A stretch of 64,000 bases of DNA from Pedobacter ginsengisoli (GTDB lineage Bacteria > Bacteroidota > Bacteroidia > Sphingobacteriales > Sphingobacteriaceae). Location: the NCBI RefSeq assembly GCF_030244015.1, contig NZ_JASSYX010000001.1, positions 372,001 through 436,000 of the forward strand, in the 5' to 3' direction. A program made the translations under genes and the position numbers. This document shows positions 51,901 to 60,546 of the stretch, in pieces. The first letter of the stretch is position 1. The number at the start of each line of letters is the position of its first letter. The notes under the pieces were generated by a model. That model saw only the letters and a program-made list of their open reading frames with translations, was not told the origin of the DNA and ran no database searches.

Positions 51901-54851
51901 TAGACATGCCTTATGTTAAAAACATCATTATATACAATCCAGAGGAACCCGATTATGTGCAGATCTACCCCGGACAAAATCAAAATATTCAGGTACCGAA
52001 AGGGACCTACTGTGCCATATACCTTTTGAAGGATAACAGTTATTTTATCAAAGAAGAGATTTCCGTTATGCCTTACGGATACAACTATTATTTTTGGAAA
52101 GCAGTAAAGTTGCAGTCTGCAGATAGCCTGTCAACTGCCATTGACGCCAGGATCAAATCTTTATCGCAGTATTTTGCTGCGGCACAAACTGCAAAAGTGA
52201 AAGATGAAGTGGTCGAGCTCATCAACGAGAAACAGTTTGATCCAAAATATTTTAAGAAAAAAATAAACGGAACCGTCCTCGACCATAATACAGGCGACCC
52301 GCTTCGCGGAGTAACGGTCAGGATGAAAGGATTGAAATATGAACTGGCAGTCACGGACAATAAAGGACATTATACGGCAAAGACGCCGGAAAGAGGCACG
52401 CTGGTATTTTCAATGAATGGCTATGATGACATTCAGATCAGCCTTGTTGACCTCAAGGGTCGCATCGAAATGATGAAATCCACAAAAACCACACTCAACG
52501 AAGTGGTGATCAGGGGATATCAGAAAAGATCGCGTGAGCAAACGACCGGTTCCTCGTTTATAGTGGCTGGAAAAGAAGTGCCCAATGTTCCACTCACTCC
52601 GGGAATGCCAGGATTAAGAGGCTCAGTCAACATCAGGGGACTAAACACAGGAAGCGGCGCCGTCAAAGGAGCCCCTTTAGTCTTTCTGGATGGCTTGCCT
52701 TTCCCTGGAGATATCAATTCACTGGACCAGGAAAATATTGCAGATATCAGCATCTTAAAAGATGCCGACGCCACAGCCATCTATGGTGTCAGGGGCGCTA
52801 ATGGTGTCATCCTCATCAAAAGTAAAAAAGTCAACCCGCAAACCGGTGCTGACGGAGCTCCGGTCAACGCGCAGCAGAGCATGCGCAGGAACTTTTCAGA
52901 CTATGCCATCTGGCAGCCCAGGTTACTCACAGATGCCGACGGAAAAGCATCCTTTAGCGTGAAGTTTCCGGACGACATCACCAGTTGGAACACCAGGACT
53001 ATCGCTATGAACGGGCGCGGGCAGACAGGGCAGAGTCAAATGACCATCAAGTCCTTCAAATCATTGAGCGCAAACTTTGTCAGCCCGCTATTTGCCGTCG
53101 AGGGCGACCAGATCTCCGTCATCGGAAAGCTGATGAACTATACCAATATGGAAGAAAGCGCCATCAGGAAACTATCCTACAATGGAAAAGAGCTTTTGAA
53201 CTCTGAAATCAAATATAAGAATGCCCATATTGATACGGTCAGCATTGCGGCCAAAGCCCTTGCCGGCGCAGCGCCCGACAGCCTGGATTTTGAATACACG
53301 ATGACACAGGCCAATGGTTATTTTGACGGCGAGCAGCGCAAGATCCCCTTAATGCCAATAGGCGTAAAGGAAACCAAGGGATACTTCGATGTGCTTTCCG
53401 GCGATACCAGCAGCAATTATAACTTCGACGCGGCTTTAGGCAAAGTGACTGTCAATGCCGAAGCATCTGTCTTCCCCGTACTGCTCAGTGAAATTGAGAA
53501 GCTGCGCAACTATGAATACCTGTGCAATGAACAGCTGGCTTCCAAACTCAAAGCCATCCTGCTGGAGAAAAAAATCAAAACCTATCTGGACGAACCATTT
53601 AAAGGAGAAAAAAACATTAAAGAATTGCTCAGCAAACTGGGAAATAACAAACGTCCGGAAGGAACCTGGGGTTGGTGGCAGGGTAGTGGTGAGGAAATGT
53701 GGATCAGCCTCCATGTGGTAGAAGCCTTGTTACAGGCCGAGCAAAGCGGCTATACCACGTCCCTCAACAAAGACCAGCTGTACCGGCATCTGCTTGGAAA
53801 GCTGGCAGAAGGCACCAGATTCAATCAATTGTACCTGATCAAGCTCCTGCACACACTCGATAGTAAATACTACATCAAAGACTGGATTGAAGCGGTAGAA
53901 GAGCAAGCGGAACAAGCAGCAGCACTCAGGCAGAAAGAAAGAAAGATAAATCCGCGCATTCCCGAGTACCGCCCGCCACTTTATGAGAAGTTACAGCTGA
54001 TGTCGCTGAGACAAAAAGCCGGTATACCAATCGATATCCAGTGGTTGCTGAAGCAAAAGAAAACCACCATGTTTGGCAATGTGTACTGGGGTGAGGCCAA
54101 TAGCTACTTCTGGGACAACAGCATACAAAATACGCTGCTGGCTTACCAGATCCTTAAAACAAATGGCGGCTATCGGACAGCACTTGATAAAATTGCACGG
54201 TATTTCCTGGAACAACGTAAAGACGGGCAATGGCGCAATACTTACGAATCCTCGCTGATCCTGGAAACCATTCTGCCGGAACTAATTACAGAAGGGAAGA
54301 AACCTGAGCCACCAAACCTGGTGCTCAATAAAACAGAAGTGATCAAAACTTTTCCATTTAGCAAGGTCATAGAGCCCGGCAAGCTCAGCGTAGATAAAAG
54401 AGGCAATGCTCCGGTCTATTTTACAGCCTACCAGCAATTCCACAATTCCAATCCGGAGAAAGTGAGCAAAGACTTTACTGTCAAATCTGCATTTCTCCAA
54501 AACAACAATGAAGTGAAAAGCCTCAAAGGGGGGACAACTGCTATTTTGAAAGTAGATGTAGAAGTCCGTGCCGACGCAGACTACGTCATGATAGAAATTC
54601 CCATCCCGGCGGGTTGTTCTTATGAAAACAAACCGCAGAGCTACTGGGGAGTAGAAACGCACCGGGAATATTTTAAACACAAAACTTCGATATTTTGCAC
54701 GAAGCTGAAACAAGGGAAATACACATTTACAGTGCAGCTGACGCCAAGGTATTCGGGAGTTTATAACCTCAATCCGGCCAAAGCAGAAATGATGTATTTT
54801 CCAGTGTTTTATGGGAGGGAGGGGATGAAGAAGGTTAAAATCGGGCCGTAG
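48999..54851 (+). CDS. Giant alpha-2-macroglobulin/TonB-plug fusion protein, paralogue 2
   Basis: A 1950-residue paralogue of the preceding protein with the same domain order: signal peptide MNKIIRLILLLVVVSGSVVAQ; MG2 from about 217 (FSQPKYKPLDTVRFKAYL); regulatory domain at about 1087-1160 (INGTVLDHNTGDPLRG); SusC-type plug at about 1166-1280 (SVNIRGLNTG, LVFLDGLPFPG, ATAIYGVRGANGVILI); A2M core from about 1298 (FPDDITSWNTRTIAMNG); thioester motif C1509-N-E-Q; C-terminal MG domain. The plug is closer to the SusC consensus than in paralogue 1. N-terminal halves are clearly diverged, whereas a 57-residue C-terminal run is identical. A basic stretch (about 178-206, KKLSFFRKMFAKK) precedes MG2. 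Gap to the next gene is 37 bases. Confidence 0.85.
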   Translation: MNKIIRLILLLVVVSGSVVAQKKLTLARTSGYYTYIYKLSDQEAYSVAFGGTKIINDSFMHTSVDSFLTTGFPSRKKLPHGNYLYVRPNGNQLEYEVVPVANTYVHFTNNGKDFRCVITDSSGKQIRDAEVTIGKSKKVAFDKSSNFYVAPYSSKQTVVTVKYQGISNYFMYNIAPEKRPKKKLSFFRKMFAKKPYYPERDKAREKQEKYRKRYKGYMVFSQPKYKPLDTVRFKAYLLNTKGAALHHKKMRVKLAGAYANDGYKSIILDTIDAYHEGGYEYRFALSDSLKLRLDAAYSITLEEKIGADWIAAISNNFSYEDYELKSVNFSARLEKKGHKRGDPLVLFLKAVDENELAVPDGKVSIWLKTSYIDRYHSASVFVKDTLWTSTVVMDPVGETKVVIPDSIFPKADLNLNLDFRFSNSNNETRSQYLYLQHMEDNRSISWKFKNDSLHFDYQVAGKPVKQKATIYTVLSGNDQQSYTDSVMVELPAVIKRDPMAFNYDLKTADGYKQTVELNSIESNLAASAIHSKDSLRVSVSNPHHIPFWYTVFSGNNVMFQGYTTTLDTVLRHRANDAAHVLIHYLWAGQLHSRETSAAYFAKQLNVALLSPELVYPGQTVKMQVKVTDAEDRPVPATDVTAFAYTSKFGNQGSITLPDFNRPFFGRKLKPRLPNKNLAEQSGQMQLNWNKWGRSLHLDTMEYYKFTQTRDLYKIEEKTVVQAPVISPFVVKNGAIEPLHIVYIDGIPVYFSQAQQLRRYAFTMTPGYHYIKMRTATQLVTLEGLEFAPNRKTILSVAADSSNKKVTIQVMPSELTPDEAAELDKYMIRIADNLEGEKTILKGLGQDILVNPPPYGGRNREILVGPLRENFLFLHSDLMDHSFFKEPGYTYTFRPQLLKQKSFSTKYAFNPDLRAAPGNTGYADYPLQSGEIDSIWNEYLNLRSHTTNLFGPNYGSCRLYMRIDPAVTIDMPYVKNIIIYNPEEPDYVQIYPGQNQNIQVPKGTYCAIYLLKDNSYFIKEEISVMPYGYNYYFWKAVKLQSADSLSTAIDARIKSLSQYFAAAQTAKVKDEVVELINEKQFDPKYFKKKINGTVLDHNTGDPLRGVTVRMKGLKYELAVTDNKGHYTAKTPERGTLVFSMNGYDDIQISLVDLKGRIEMMKSTKTTLNEVVIRGYQKRSREQTTGSSFIVAGKEVPNVPLTPGMPGLRGSVNIRGLNTGSGAVKGAPLVFLDGLPFPGDINSLDQENIADISILKDADATAIYGVRGANGVILIKSKKVNPQTGADGAPVNAQQSMRRNFSDYAIWQPRLLTDADGKASFSVKFPDDITSWNTRTIAMNGRGQTGQSQMTIKSFKSLSANFVSPLFAVEGDQISVIGKLMNYTNMEESAIRKLSYNGKELLNSEIKYKNAHIDTVSIAAKALAGAAPDSLDFEYTMTQANGYFDGEQRKIPLMPIGVKETKGYFDVLSGDTSSNYNFDAALGKVTVNAEASVFPVLLSEIEKLRNYEYLCNEQLASKLKAILLEKKIKTYLDEPFKGEKNIKELLSKLGNNKRPEGTWGWWQGSGEEMWISLHVVEALLQAEQSGYTTSLNKDQLYRHLLGKLAEGTRFNQLYLIKLLHTLDSKYYIKDWIEAVEEQAEQAAALRQKERKINPRIPEYRPPLYEKLQLMSLRQKAGIPIDIQWLLKQKKTTMFGNVYWGEANSYFWDNSIQNTLLAYQILKTNGGYRTALDKIARYFLEQRKDGQWRNTYESSLILETILPELITEGKKPEPPNLVLNKTEVIKTFPFSKVIEPGKLSVDKRGNAPVYFTAYQQFHNSNPEKVSKDFTVKSAFLQNNNEVKSLKGGTTAILKVDVEVRADADYVMIEIPIPAGCSYENKPQSYWGVETHREYFKHKTSIFCTKLKQGKYTFTVQLTPRYSGVYNLNPAKAEMMYFPVFYGREGMKKVKIGP

Positions 54852-54866
54852 ATATATCGGAATTTT

Positions 54867-54890
54867 TATTAATATTGCATTAAACCAAAT
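54867..54890 (+). promoter_or_regulatory. Leader element shared with the A2M operon start (copy 2)
   Basis: TATTAATATTGCAT and TAAACCAAAT match the leader at 43206-43235 apart from a 7-base insertion there. It may be an internal promoter for the propeller genes. Its last bases overlap a possible ATG at 54889. Confidence 0.4.
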
Positions 54891-56190
54891 GTTCATGCGC
54901 TCACATTTCATCCCTAAGCTATTTTTAGCTACTCTTTTCCTGTCCATTTTTGCTATTGAAGCCAACGCCCAGAAAGTTATCCCCACAGACACTTCTAAAA
55001 CCATAGAACTGCGTGTAGATCCTGCCAATGCCATGGGTGGCAATGCTTCTGAAATATTTGAAAGTGTCAGTTATATTCCGCTGGAAACCACAAAGGAAAG
55101 CACCTTTGGTCGGATAGAGCAGCTTGAAGTGACCGAAGACCGGTTTATTATCCTGGATGAGAATACCAATTGCATTCTCCTGTTTAAAAAGGATGGTAAG
55201 TTTGTCGCCAAAATCAAAGGCGGAGACAAGAAATTCCCGGGCTCGCCCATGTTCGATTTTAGTGTCCGTATCTATGATTTTAAAGTCAACAGGTGGACAA
55301 AGGAAATTATGTTTACCAGCGTAGACACAAAAACGCATATCTGGACCTATCATTTTTACGATTTCGACGGGAAAAAAGTCAGGGATATAGTGCGTGGCTC
55401 CAAAGACCCTCAGTTTGATGATGGGATGTTTATTGGCAAAGACCTCCTGGTTACAGCCAGCAACTTAAATGATAACAAAGAGGATGGGGTGGGTACCAGG
55501 CATCAGGTGGAATATATCCGGGACCTGAAGGAAATCAGGTACCGCGGTTTCCCTTACCAGGTAAAAGGACTGGAGGTCGATGGGGATATCATGGGCGTAG
55601 CCAGCGGTCCGCTTTTTTATTATGGAAATGATACAGCAGTCTTCTATACAAAGCACCACGACTATAACATTTTCAGGCTGACGCCGCATACCATCCAGCG
55701 GGCCTACAAATTGATATTGCCTATGATCAATGTGCTGCCCTCAGACATCATCACCAACAGCAATTACAAAGACAAGCGGATGAAGTACCTCCAGGAACAT
55801 CCTGATGCAATCTACGGGTTGGGCAATTGCTTTCTGACAGGCAACAACCTCACTTTTAAAGCCACCAGTTCAATGGGCCAATCTAAACTGTCAACCATCA
55901 TTTACAACCTTAAATCCGGGTCAGCCATCGGGCTTGGCCACATTACCACAGATGAGCTTTCTTACTTTCTGCCCGTAGCAGATGACCGGATGTATAGTTA
56001 TACAGGTTTCGTGGCCAGCGACGGCAAAAATTTGTATTCTTCATTTTCATCTATCACGATGTTCCAGGAACATGAGGCCAACCAGAACAAGGGAATTAAA
56101 TATAACCAGGTTTTAAATGATTATTTCAACAAAGGAAAGAAAGAAGACAATCCTGTTCTTGTGCAGATCAAAGTAAAGGACGATCTTTGA
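54889..56190 (+). CDS. 6-bladed beta-propeller protein, paralogue 1
   Basis: A 433-residue protein with signal peptide (FLATLFLSIFAIEANAQ). ATG codons at 54889 and 54895 are both possible; comparison of the shared leader element slightly favours 54895. After the signal, SVSYIPLETTKESTFGRIEQLEVTEDRFIILDENTN is the standard opening of the Bacteroidota 6-bladed propeller family. No lipobox, so it should be periplasmic. Such propellers often accompany SusC-like or TonB-dependent receptors; their ligands are unknown. It follows the two A2M-plug genes and is 15 bases from its paralogue. Confidence 0.83.
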   Translation: MFMRSHFIPKLFLATLFLSIFAIEANAQKVIPTDTSKTIELRVDPANAMGGNASEIFESVSYIPLETTKESTFGRIEQLEVTEDRFIILDENTNCILLFKKDGKFVAKIKGGDKKFPGSPMFDFSVRIYDFKVNRWTKEIMFTSVDTKTHIWTYHFYDFDGKKVRDIVRGSKDPQFDDGMFIGKDLLVTASNLNDNKEDGVGTRHQVEYIRDLKEIRYRGFPYQVKGLEVDGDIMGVASGPLFYYGNDTAVFYTKHHDYNIFRLTPHTIQRAYKLILPMINVLPSDIITNSNYKDKRMKYLQEHPDAIYGLGNCFLTGNNLTFKATSSMGQSKLSTIIYNLKSGSAIGLGHITTDELSYFLPVADDRMYSYTGFVASDGKNLYSSFSSITMFQEHEANQNKGIKYNQVLNDYFNKGKKEDNPVLVQIKVKDDL

Positions 56191-56205
56191 AAATAGAGTT
56201 AAATC

Positions 56206-57450
56206 ATGAAAAAAACGCTGCTCATTACCATTTTTCTGCTGTCGCTCTCTGTGGCATTAAAGGCACAGCGAATCATTCCGGTCGATACGATCAACGTTAA
56301 AACATTAAGGATAGACCCCGGAAACGCCTATGGGGCCTCAGCTTCAGAAGCATTCGAATCTGCAACTTACATCCCACTGGAAACCACCAAAGAAAGTACC
56401 TTCGGAAAGATAGATAAGCTCGAAGTTACAGAAGATCACCTTATTATATTTGATGAAAACACCAATGCCATACTGTTCTTTGACAGACAGGGGAAATTTC
56501 AGCATAAGATATCCGGGGGCAATAACAAGACTATGGACAACAATGACCGGATCGCTACCTTCAATGTCAACAGAAAAGCAAAAGAAGTAGTTTTCCTTCA
56601 AATGAGAAGCCGGATCTGGACGCAAATGGTTTTCGGTTTCAATGGAATTAAAAAAAGACAGGTGTCTGTAAAAGATGATGATGCTTTGCTAAATAATGCC
56701 GTATTCCTAACCGCGGACCTGGCAGCGTCTTCTATGGGCTATGATGATGACCAGAAAGAGCGGGTCAAAACACGGTTTCTTCTCCATTACGTAAAAGGCT
56801 TTAAAACCGCGACTTCAAAAGCATTTCCTTACAAAGTGCCTAGACTTAAAATACGGGATGACTATTTTGATGGAGGTTCAGGACTTTCTGAAACAGGACT
56901 GGATACAGCGGCTTTATTTACCATTTCCAATGATTACCGGATATTCAAGGTGGGTCCCTCAAGAATACAGCAGCTCTATTCGTTGATTTTTCCGTTGATC
57001 AACGCTGTTCCAAAAAACTTCCTGACAGACTCCAGTTACAATGGCAAGAGACGTAAGATGTTCAACGACAACCCGAAGCTGATCTACTCCATTAGCAATT
57101 GCCAGCAAACCGGTCCAAACCTGCTTTTTCATACAGGCAACCTGTATCCCCAAAACCTGATCTGCAATATCAATTCGGGTACAGTAATCGACTTCGATCA
57201 CATCCTTACCGATGAACTGACCTGTTTCCTGCCGGTAAACAAAGGCAAATACTACCATACATTTCCCCTGGCCGCCTGCGACGGCAAATTTATATATACC
57301 AGTTTCTCCTCGCTGCAAATGTTTGATGCGCACAAAGAAAATTCCGGCAAAGGGGTCAAATACAGCCCAGCACTGGAAAATTATTTTAGCAAAGGTAGTA
57401 AGACGGATAATCCGGTAATCCTGCAGATCAAACTTAAAGACAATCTCTAG
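56206..57450 (+). CDS. 6-bladed beta-propeller protein, paralogue 2
   Basis: A 414-residue paralogue with signal peptide MKKTLLITIFLLSLSVALKAQ and the same opening ATYIPLETTKESTFGKIDKLEVTEDHLIIFDENTNAILFF. The C termini also match: SFSSLQMFDAHKENSGKGVKYSPALENYFSKGSKTDNPVILQIKLKDNL resembles the end of paralogue 1 closely. Tandem duplication is clear. The TonB-receptor-like gene starts 9 bases downstream, so all three are probably co-transcribed. Confidence 0.83.
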   Translation: MKKTLLITIFLLSLSVALKAQRIIPVDTINVKTLRIDPGNAYGASASEAFESATYIPLETTKESTFGKIDKLEVTEDHLIIFDENTNAILFFDRQGKFQHKISGGNNKTMDNNDRIATFNVNRKAKEVVFLQMRSRIWTQMVFGFNGIKKRQVSVKDDDALLNNAVFLTADLAASSMGYDDDQKERVKTRFLLHYVKGFKTATSKAFPYKVPRLKIRDDYFDGGSGLSETGLDTAALFTISNDYRIFKVGPSRIQQLYSLIFPLINAVPKNFLTDSSYNGKRRKMFNDNPKLIYSISNCQQTGPNLLFHTGNLYPQNLICNINSGTVIDFDHILTDELTCFLPVNKGKYYHTFPLAACDGKFIYTSFSSLQMFDAHKENSGKGVKYSPALENYFSKGSKTDNPVILQIKLKDNL

Positions 57451-57459
57451 TCCCGGAAT

Positions 57460-60264
57460 ATGTTCAGTGCGCTAAAAATTTTCCTTTTTTCTCTTGTCTT
57501 GTGCACGTTTTTTATGTCAGCCTCTGCCCAAAAAAAGGATTCTGCGAATGTCGGATCGCTTGAAGGAATTGTTAAAGATTCTGTTCACAACTATGTGCTG
57601 CGGTCCGCTACACTCTCAGTTTACAAGGATGATACAAAACTGATCGGCTACCAGCTGACCAGCAACTTTGGAAAATTCCAGTTTAAAACACTTCCTGTAA
57701 ATACCAAATTGAGCCTGTTGATGAGCTACGTCGGTTATAAAACATACAAAAAAGATTTTATCATCCCGGCTGATACTAAAAAACTCGACCTCAAGACCCT
57801 GATCGCAGAGCGGGCGGAGAACAATCTGGACGAAGTAATGATCGTAGCCAAGCCACCGGTCGAAATGAAAGGGGATACCCTGGTATTCAATGCAGATGCC
57901 TTTCAGGTAGACAGCAATGCGACAGTTGAAGACCTGATGCGCAAGCTTACCGGTGTAACTGTATGGAGCGACGGGCTGATTACCGTAAACGGAAAGAAGA
58001 TCAGCAAGCTGTTTGTCGAAGGTAAACCATTTTTTGGCGGTGACCCCAAAATAGCACTGCAGAACCTGCCCAAGAATGTAGTAGATAAAGTCCAGGTTTA
58101 TGAGGATAAAGACAGCCCGGACAAACTCAATCCTGAGGTGAACATGAACATCGTCTTGAAAAAGGACAAGAAGAGTGGTTTGTTTGGCAAGATCGGGGCA
58201 GGATATGGTACCGATCACCGATATGCAGCAGATGGGATGCTGAGCGGCTATACCCCGAAAACTCAGGTAAGCATCATTGGTACACGCAATAATGTCAACA
58301 AGACGGCTAACAGTGTCCAGTCGCTGATGGGATACAGCTCCTACAAAGGCGAAGGCACAAACTATGATTACCAGTCTGACTTTGGCCGACGCGGGCTCAA
58401 CGTATTTACTTCTGCCGGCTTTACAATGGCACATGAATTCAGCAAACCGGACCGGTTAAATGCCGATTACTTCTTTTCCCGTTCCAAACAGGAAGAACTG
58501 GAGCAGGTCCGGACTGTAGAAAGTCTGAACGGGGGCAATCAACTGGAAAAAAACGCAACCGGAACGGCAAACTCAAGCCAGAACAATCACAGGCTGGGGT
58601 CGCGTTACAGTCATTCTTCTGAAAGCTGGGAGCTGGATGCGAATTACGATATGAATACAGGCAACAACAGCAGCGTCAATACACAGCTGAGTGATGTGCT
58701 GAACGTGGCCACAGGGGCGACCAGCAGAAATGCTTCCAGGCAGGAAAATACCGGCGATCAGAGAACCATTGACCTTGGTCTGAAATTTAAAAATAAGAAT
58801 GCCTACTACTCAAATTCTGCTGATAAATCCGCGCCCTTTGATGCCAGCTATGCCTATAAAAACAATAACGGTACCAACAGCAGCAAAAGGACTACAGATT
58901 TTACTGCTTCAGATCCATCGCAAAACCAGTATTATAACAGGCGGTATGAAACCGAATATAAGAACTCAGCGCATAAGATCAGCTTTACCATGCCCGGTAT
59001 TCAGCCCCGTGATCTGGCTTACCTGGGTATCAACATGTACCTGGAAAATACCGTAGACATTAGCAATAATACTGAAGCCGCCAAGGTAGGAGACCTGAGC
59101 AGTACCGGACAGTATGTTGCCAATGATTACCTGACTAATAGAACCCAATACAATACCGTCAGTGAAAAACCTGCCATCGGCATTTCCAGGACCTATAGAA
59201 ATTATTTGAGCAACCGTTACGAAAAAAGCTTCAGCATTAACCTGCTTTCAGCCGCTGAGGTTTTTTACCAGGAGAGCGTTTCCGGTAAACTGTTCCAGCA
59301 GTTCAACGAATCTTATTTCCGGTTTTTGCCGAGTGCAAGTTTGCGCTACACCCATCAAAAGCACGGCGACTTTTACAGGGTTCACAGCCTTAGCTACAAT
59401 ACATCTGCTATTTACCCTAATTTATACCAGCTGGCCCCGCTTACCGATAGCTCAAACGTCAGTTTTTTGCATTTCGGGAATCCCGGTCTTAAACCGTCCT
59501 ACAGACAGGAACTATCGCTGAGATTTGAACACAGCAACTATGCCGCTGGAGGTTCGGATATGCTTAGCTTTAACATCAATGCAGGTAAGGTCAGCAAATT
59601 TATTGGTGACAGCAGCAGTTACGATGCGCTGGGCCGCCGGGTCCATTTCAATGTTAACCTGGAGGGCTATGAATTTGCAGGTTACAATGTCAATTGGCAG
59701 AAAGCATTTAAGATGAAGGAAAACCAGTTGCAGGTGTATTTCAACAGTGCTCTGAATTATGCCCGGACGCCTGCTGTGATCAACGGTGATGCAGTACTTC
59801 AAAACAACCTGAACACTTATAACTGGCTCTCCCTGGCCTATACTTTCAAATCCAGGGTGACCATCTCCGGATCACAATCTTTAAACACCGGTATCACCAG
59901 GCAGGACGGTGAGGTCAATTACAGCTATAAAAATTATACGACAACAGCAGGGACGAGCATCGTATGGCCTAAAGGGCTGAACTGGAATACCAATATCAAG
60001 TTCAACCGGAGCACATCCATCTATTCAGACCCTGTCAATTTTGCCATCTGGAATGCCAGCGTTGCCTACAGGTTTCTCAAAAAAGAAAATGCCGAAGTCA
60101 AGTTTTCAGCCCTGGATCTGCTGGGACAAAATAAAAGCATCATCAACTATGGGTACAACAACAGTATTTCCACAGGTACAGTCAACGTATTGCAGCAGTA
60201 TTTCATGTTTACGCTGGCTTATTATCCAAGATTGTTTGGCAGCACGGAGTCCAAAAAGAAGTAA
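57460..60264 (+). CDS. TonB-dependent-receptor-like outer membrane beta-barrel protein
   Basis: A 934-residue protein with signal peptide (FLFSLVLCTFFMSASAQ), a carboxypeptidase-like regulatory domain (about 28-105, LEGIVKDSVHNYVLRSATL), a plug-like region (about 120-215, KLTGVTVWSDGLITVNGKK; KVQVYEDKDSPDKLNPEVNM) and a long C-terminal beta barrel of the OMP_b-brl_3 type. It lacks the SusC consensus seen in the two A2M fusions. Family members are TonB-dependent or related outer membrane channels. Being last in the five-gene cluster, it may be the membrane partner of the A2M or propeller proteins. A terminator follows 37 bases later. Confidence 0.87.
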   Translation: MFSALKIFLFSLVLCTFFMSASAQKKDSANVGSLEGIVKDSVHNYVLRSATLSVYKDDTKLIGYQLTSNFGKFQFKTLPVNTKLSLLMSYVGYKTYKKDFIIPADTKKLDLKTLIAERAENNLDEVMIVAKPPVEMKGDTLVFNADAFQVDSNATVEDLMRKLTGVTVWSDGLITVNGKKISKLFVEGKPFFGGDPKIALQNLPKNVVDKVQVYEDKDSPDKLNPEVNMNIVLKKDKKSGLFGKIGAGYGTDHRYAADGMLSGYTPKTQVSIIGTRNNVNKTANSVQSLMGYSSYKGEGTNYDYQSDFGRRGLNVFTSAGFTMAHEFSKPDRLNADYFFSRSKQEELEQVRTVESLNGGNQLEKNATGTANSSQNNHRLGSRYSHSSESWELDANYDMNTGNNSSVNTQLSDVLNVATGATSRNASRQENTGDQRTIDLGLKFKNKNAYYSNSADKSAPFDASYAYKNNNGTNSSKRTTDFTASDPSQNQYYNRRYETEYKNSAHKISFTMPGIQPRDLAYLGINMYLENTVDISNNTEAAKVGDLSSTGQYVANDYLTNRTQYNTVSEKPAIGISRTYRNYLSNRYEKSFSINLLSAAEVFYQESVSGKLFQQFNESYFRFLPSASLRYTHQKHGDFYRVHSLSYNTSAIYPNLYQLAPLTDSSNVSFLHFGNPGLKPSYRQELSLRFEHSNYAAGGSDMLSFNINAGKVSKFIGDSSSYDALGRRVHFNVNLEGYEFAGYNVNWQKAFKMKENQLQVYFNSALNYARTPAVINGDAVLQNNLNTYNWLSLAYTFKSRVTISGSQSLNTGITRQDGEVNYSYKNYTTTAGTSIVWPKGLNWNTNIKFNRSTSIYSDPVNFAIWNASVAYRFLKKENAEVKFSALDLLGQNKSIINYGYNNSISTGTVNVLQQYFMFTLAYYPRLFGSTESKKK

Positions 60265-60301
60265 GAGTCAATAAAGGGTGACTTACAAACCTGATAAAAT
60301 A

Positions 60302-60334
60302 AATAAGCCCGCTTTTGTTGCGGGCTTATTTTTT
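60302..60334 (+). terminator. Rho-independent terminator closing the A2M/propeller/receptor cluster
   Basis: AATAAGCCCGC (60302-60312) pairs perfectly with GCGGGCTTATT (60320-60330) across a 7-base loop, followed by a run of T. Confidence 0.93.
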
Positions 60335-60345
60335 GAGTAAATTTG
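60314..60345 (+). promoter_or_regulatory. Promoter of the small protein/nucleotidyltransferase pair
   Basis: TTTG (60314-60317), a 20-base spacer and a perfect -7 box TAAATTTG (60338-60345), embedded in the preceding terminator. The ATG at 60351 lies 5 bases after the box; a second in-frame ATG is at 60363. Confidence 0.65.
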
Positions 60346-60350
60346 TACAG

Positions 60351-60542
60351 ATGCAAAATCCAATGAAGAAGGAAGATAAAAATATGGTCAATGAGCCTTC
60401 GGAAGTTTATTTAACAAATTCCCCGGAAGCAGAGCGCCTCAAAAAAGATGTGTTCAGGCCTGATATGGAGAAATTACAGCTATTTACCAAAATGCTGCGG
60501 ACGAATGCGCTCCTGAAGAAAGCCATAATTACTCATAAGTAA
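60351..60542 (+). CDS. 63-residue protein, possible antitoxin-like partner
   Basis: A small hydrophilic, helical protein (MQNPMKKEDKNMVNEPSEVYLTN... ending LRTNALLKKAIITHK), possibly starting at the second ATG (60363). It has no signal or membrane segment. Its stop is 4 bases before the nucleotidyltransferase start and the pair has its own promoter, the usual arrangement of a toxin-antitoxin or substrate-partner cassette. The family is not one I can name. Confidence 0.6.
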   Translation: MQNPMKKEDKNMVNEPSEVYLTNSPEAERLKKDVFRPDMEKLQLFTKMLRTNALLKKAIITHK

Positions 60543-60546
60543 TTTT

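Noticed and set aside
54282..55043. A 253-codon minus-strand frame across the 3' end of the second A2M gene
   Set aside because: Covers highly conserved coding sequence on the other strand and bridges two real genes; no promoter box.
57616..58434. A 272-codon minus-strand frame inside the TonB-receptor-like gene
   Set aside because: Antisense to a strongly supported outer membrane protein; the translation is Cys/His-rich with no recognisable fold or promoter.
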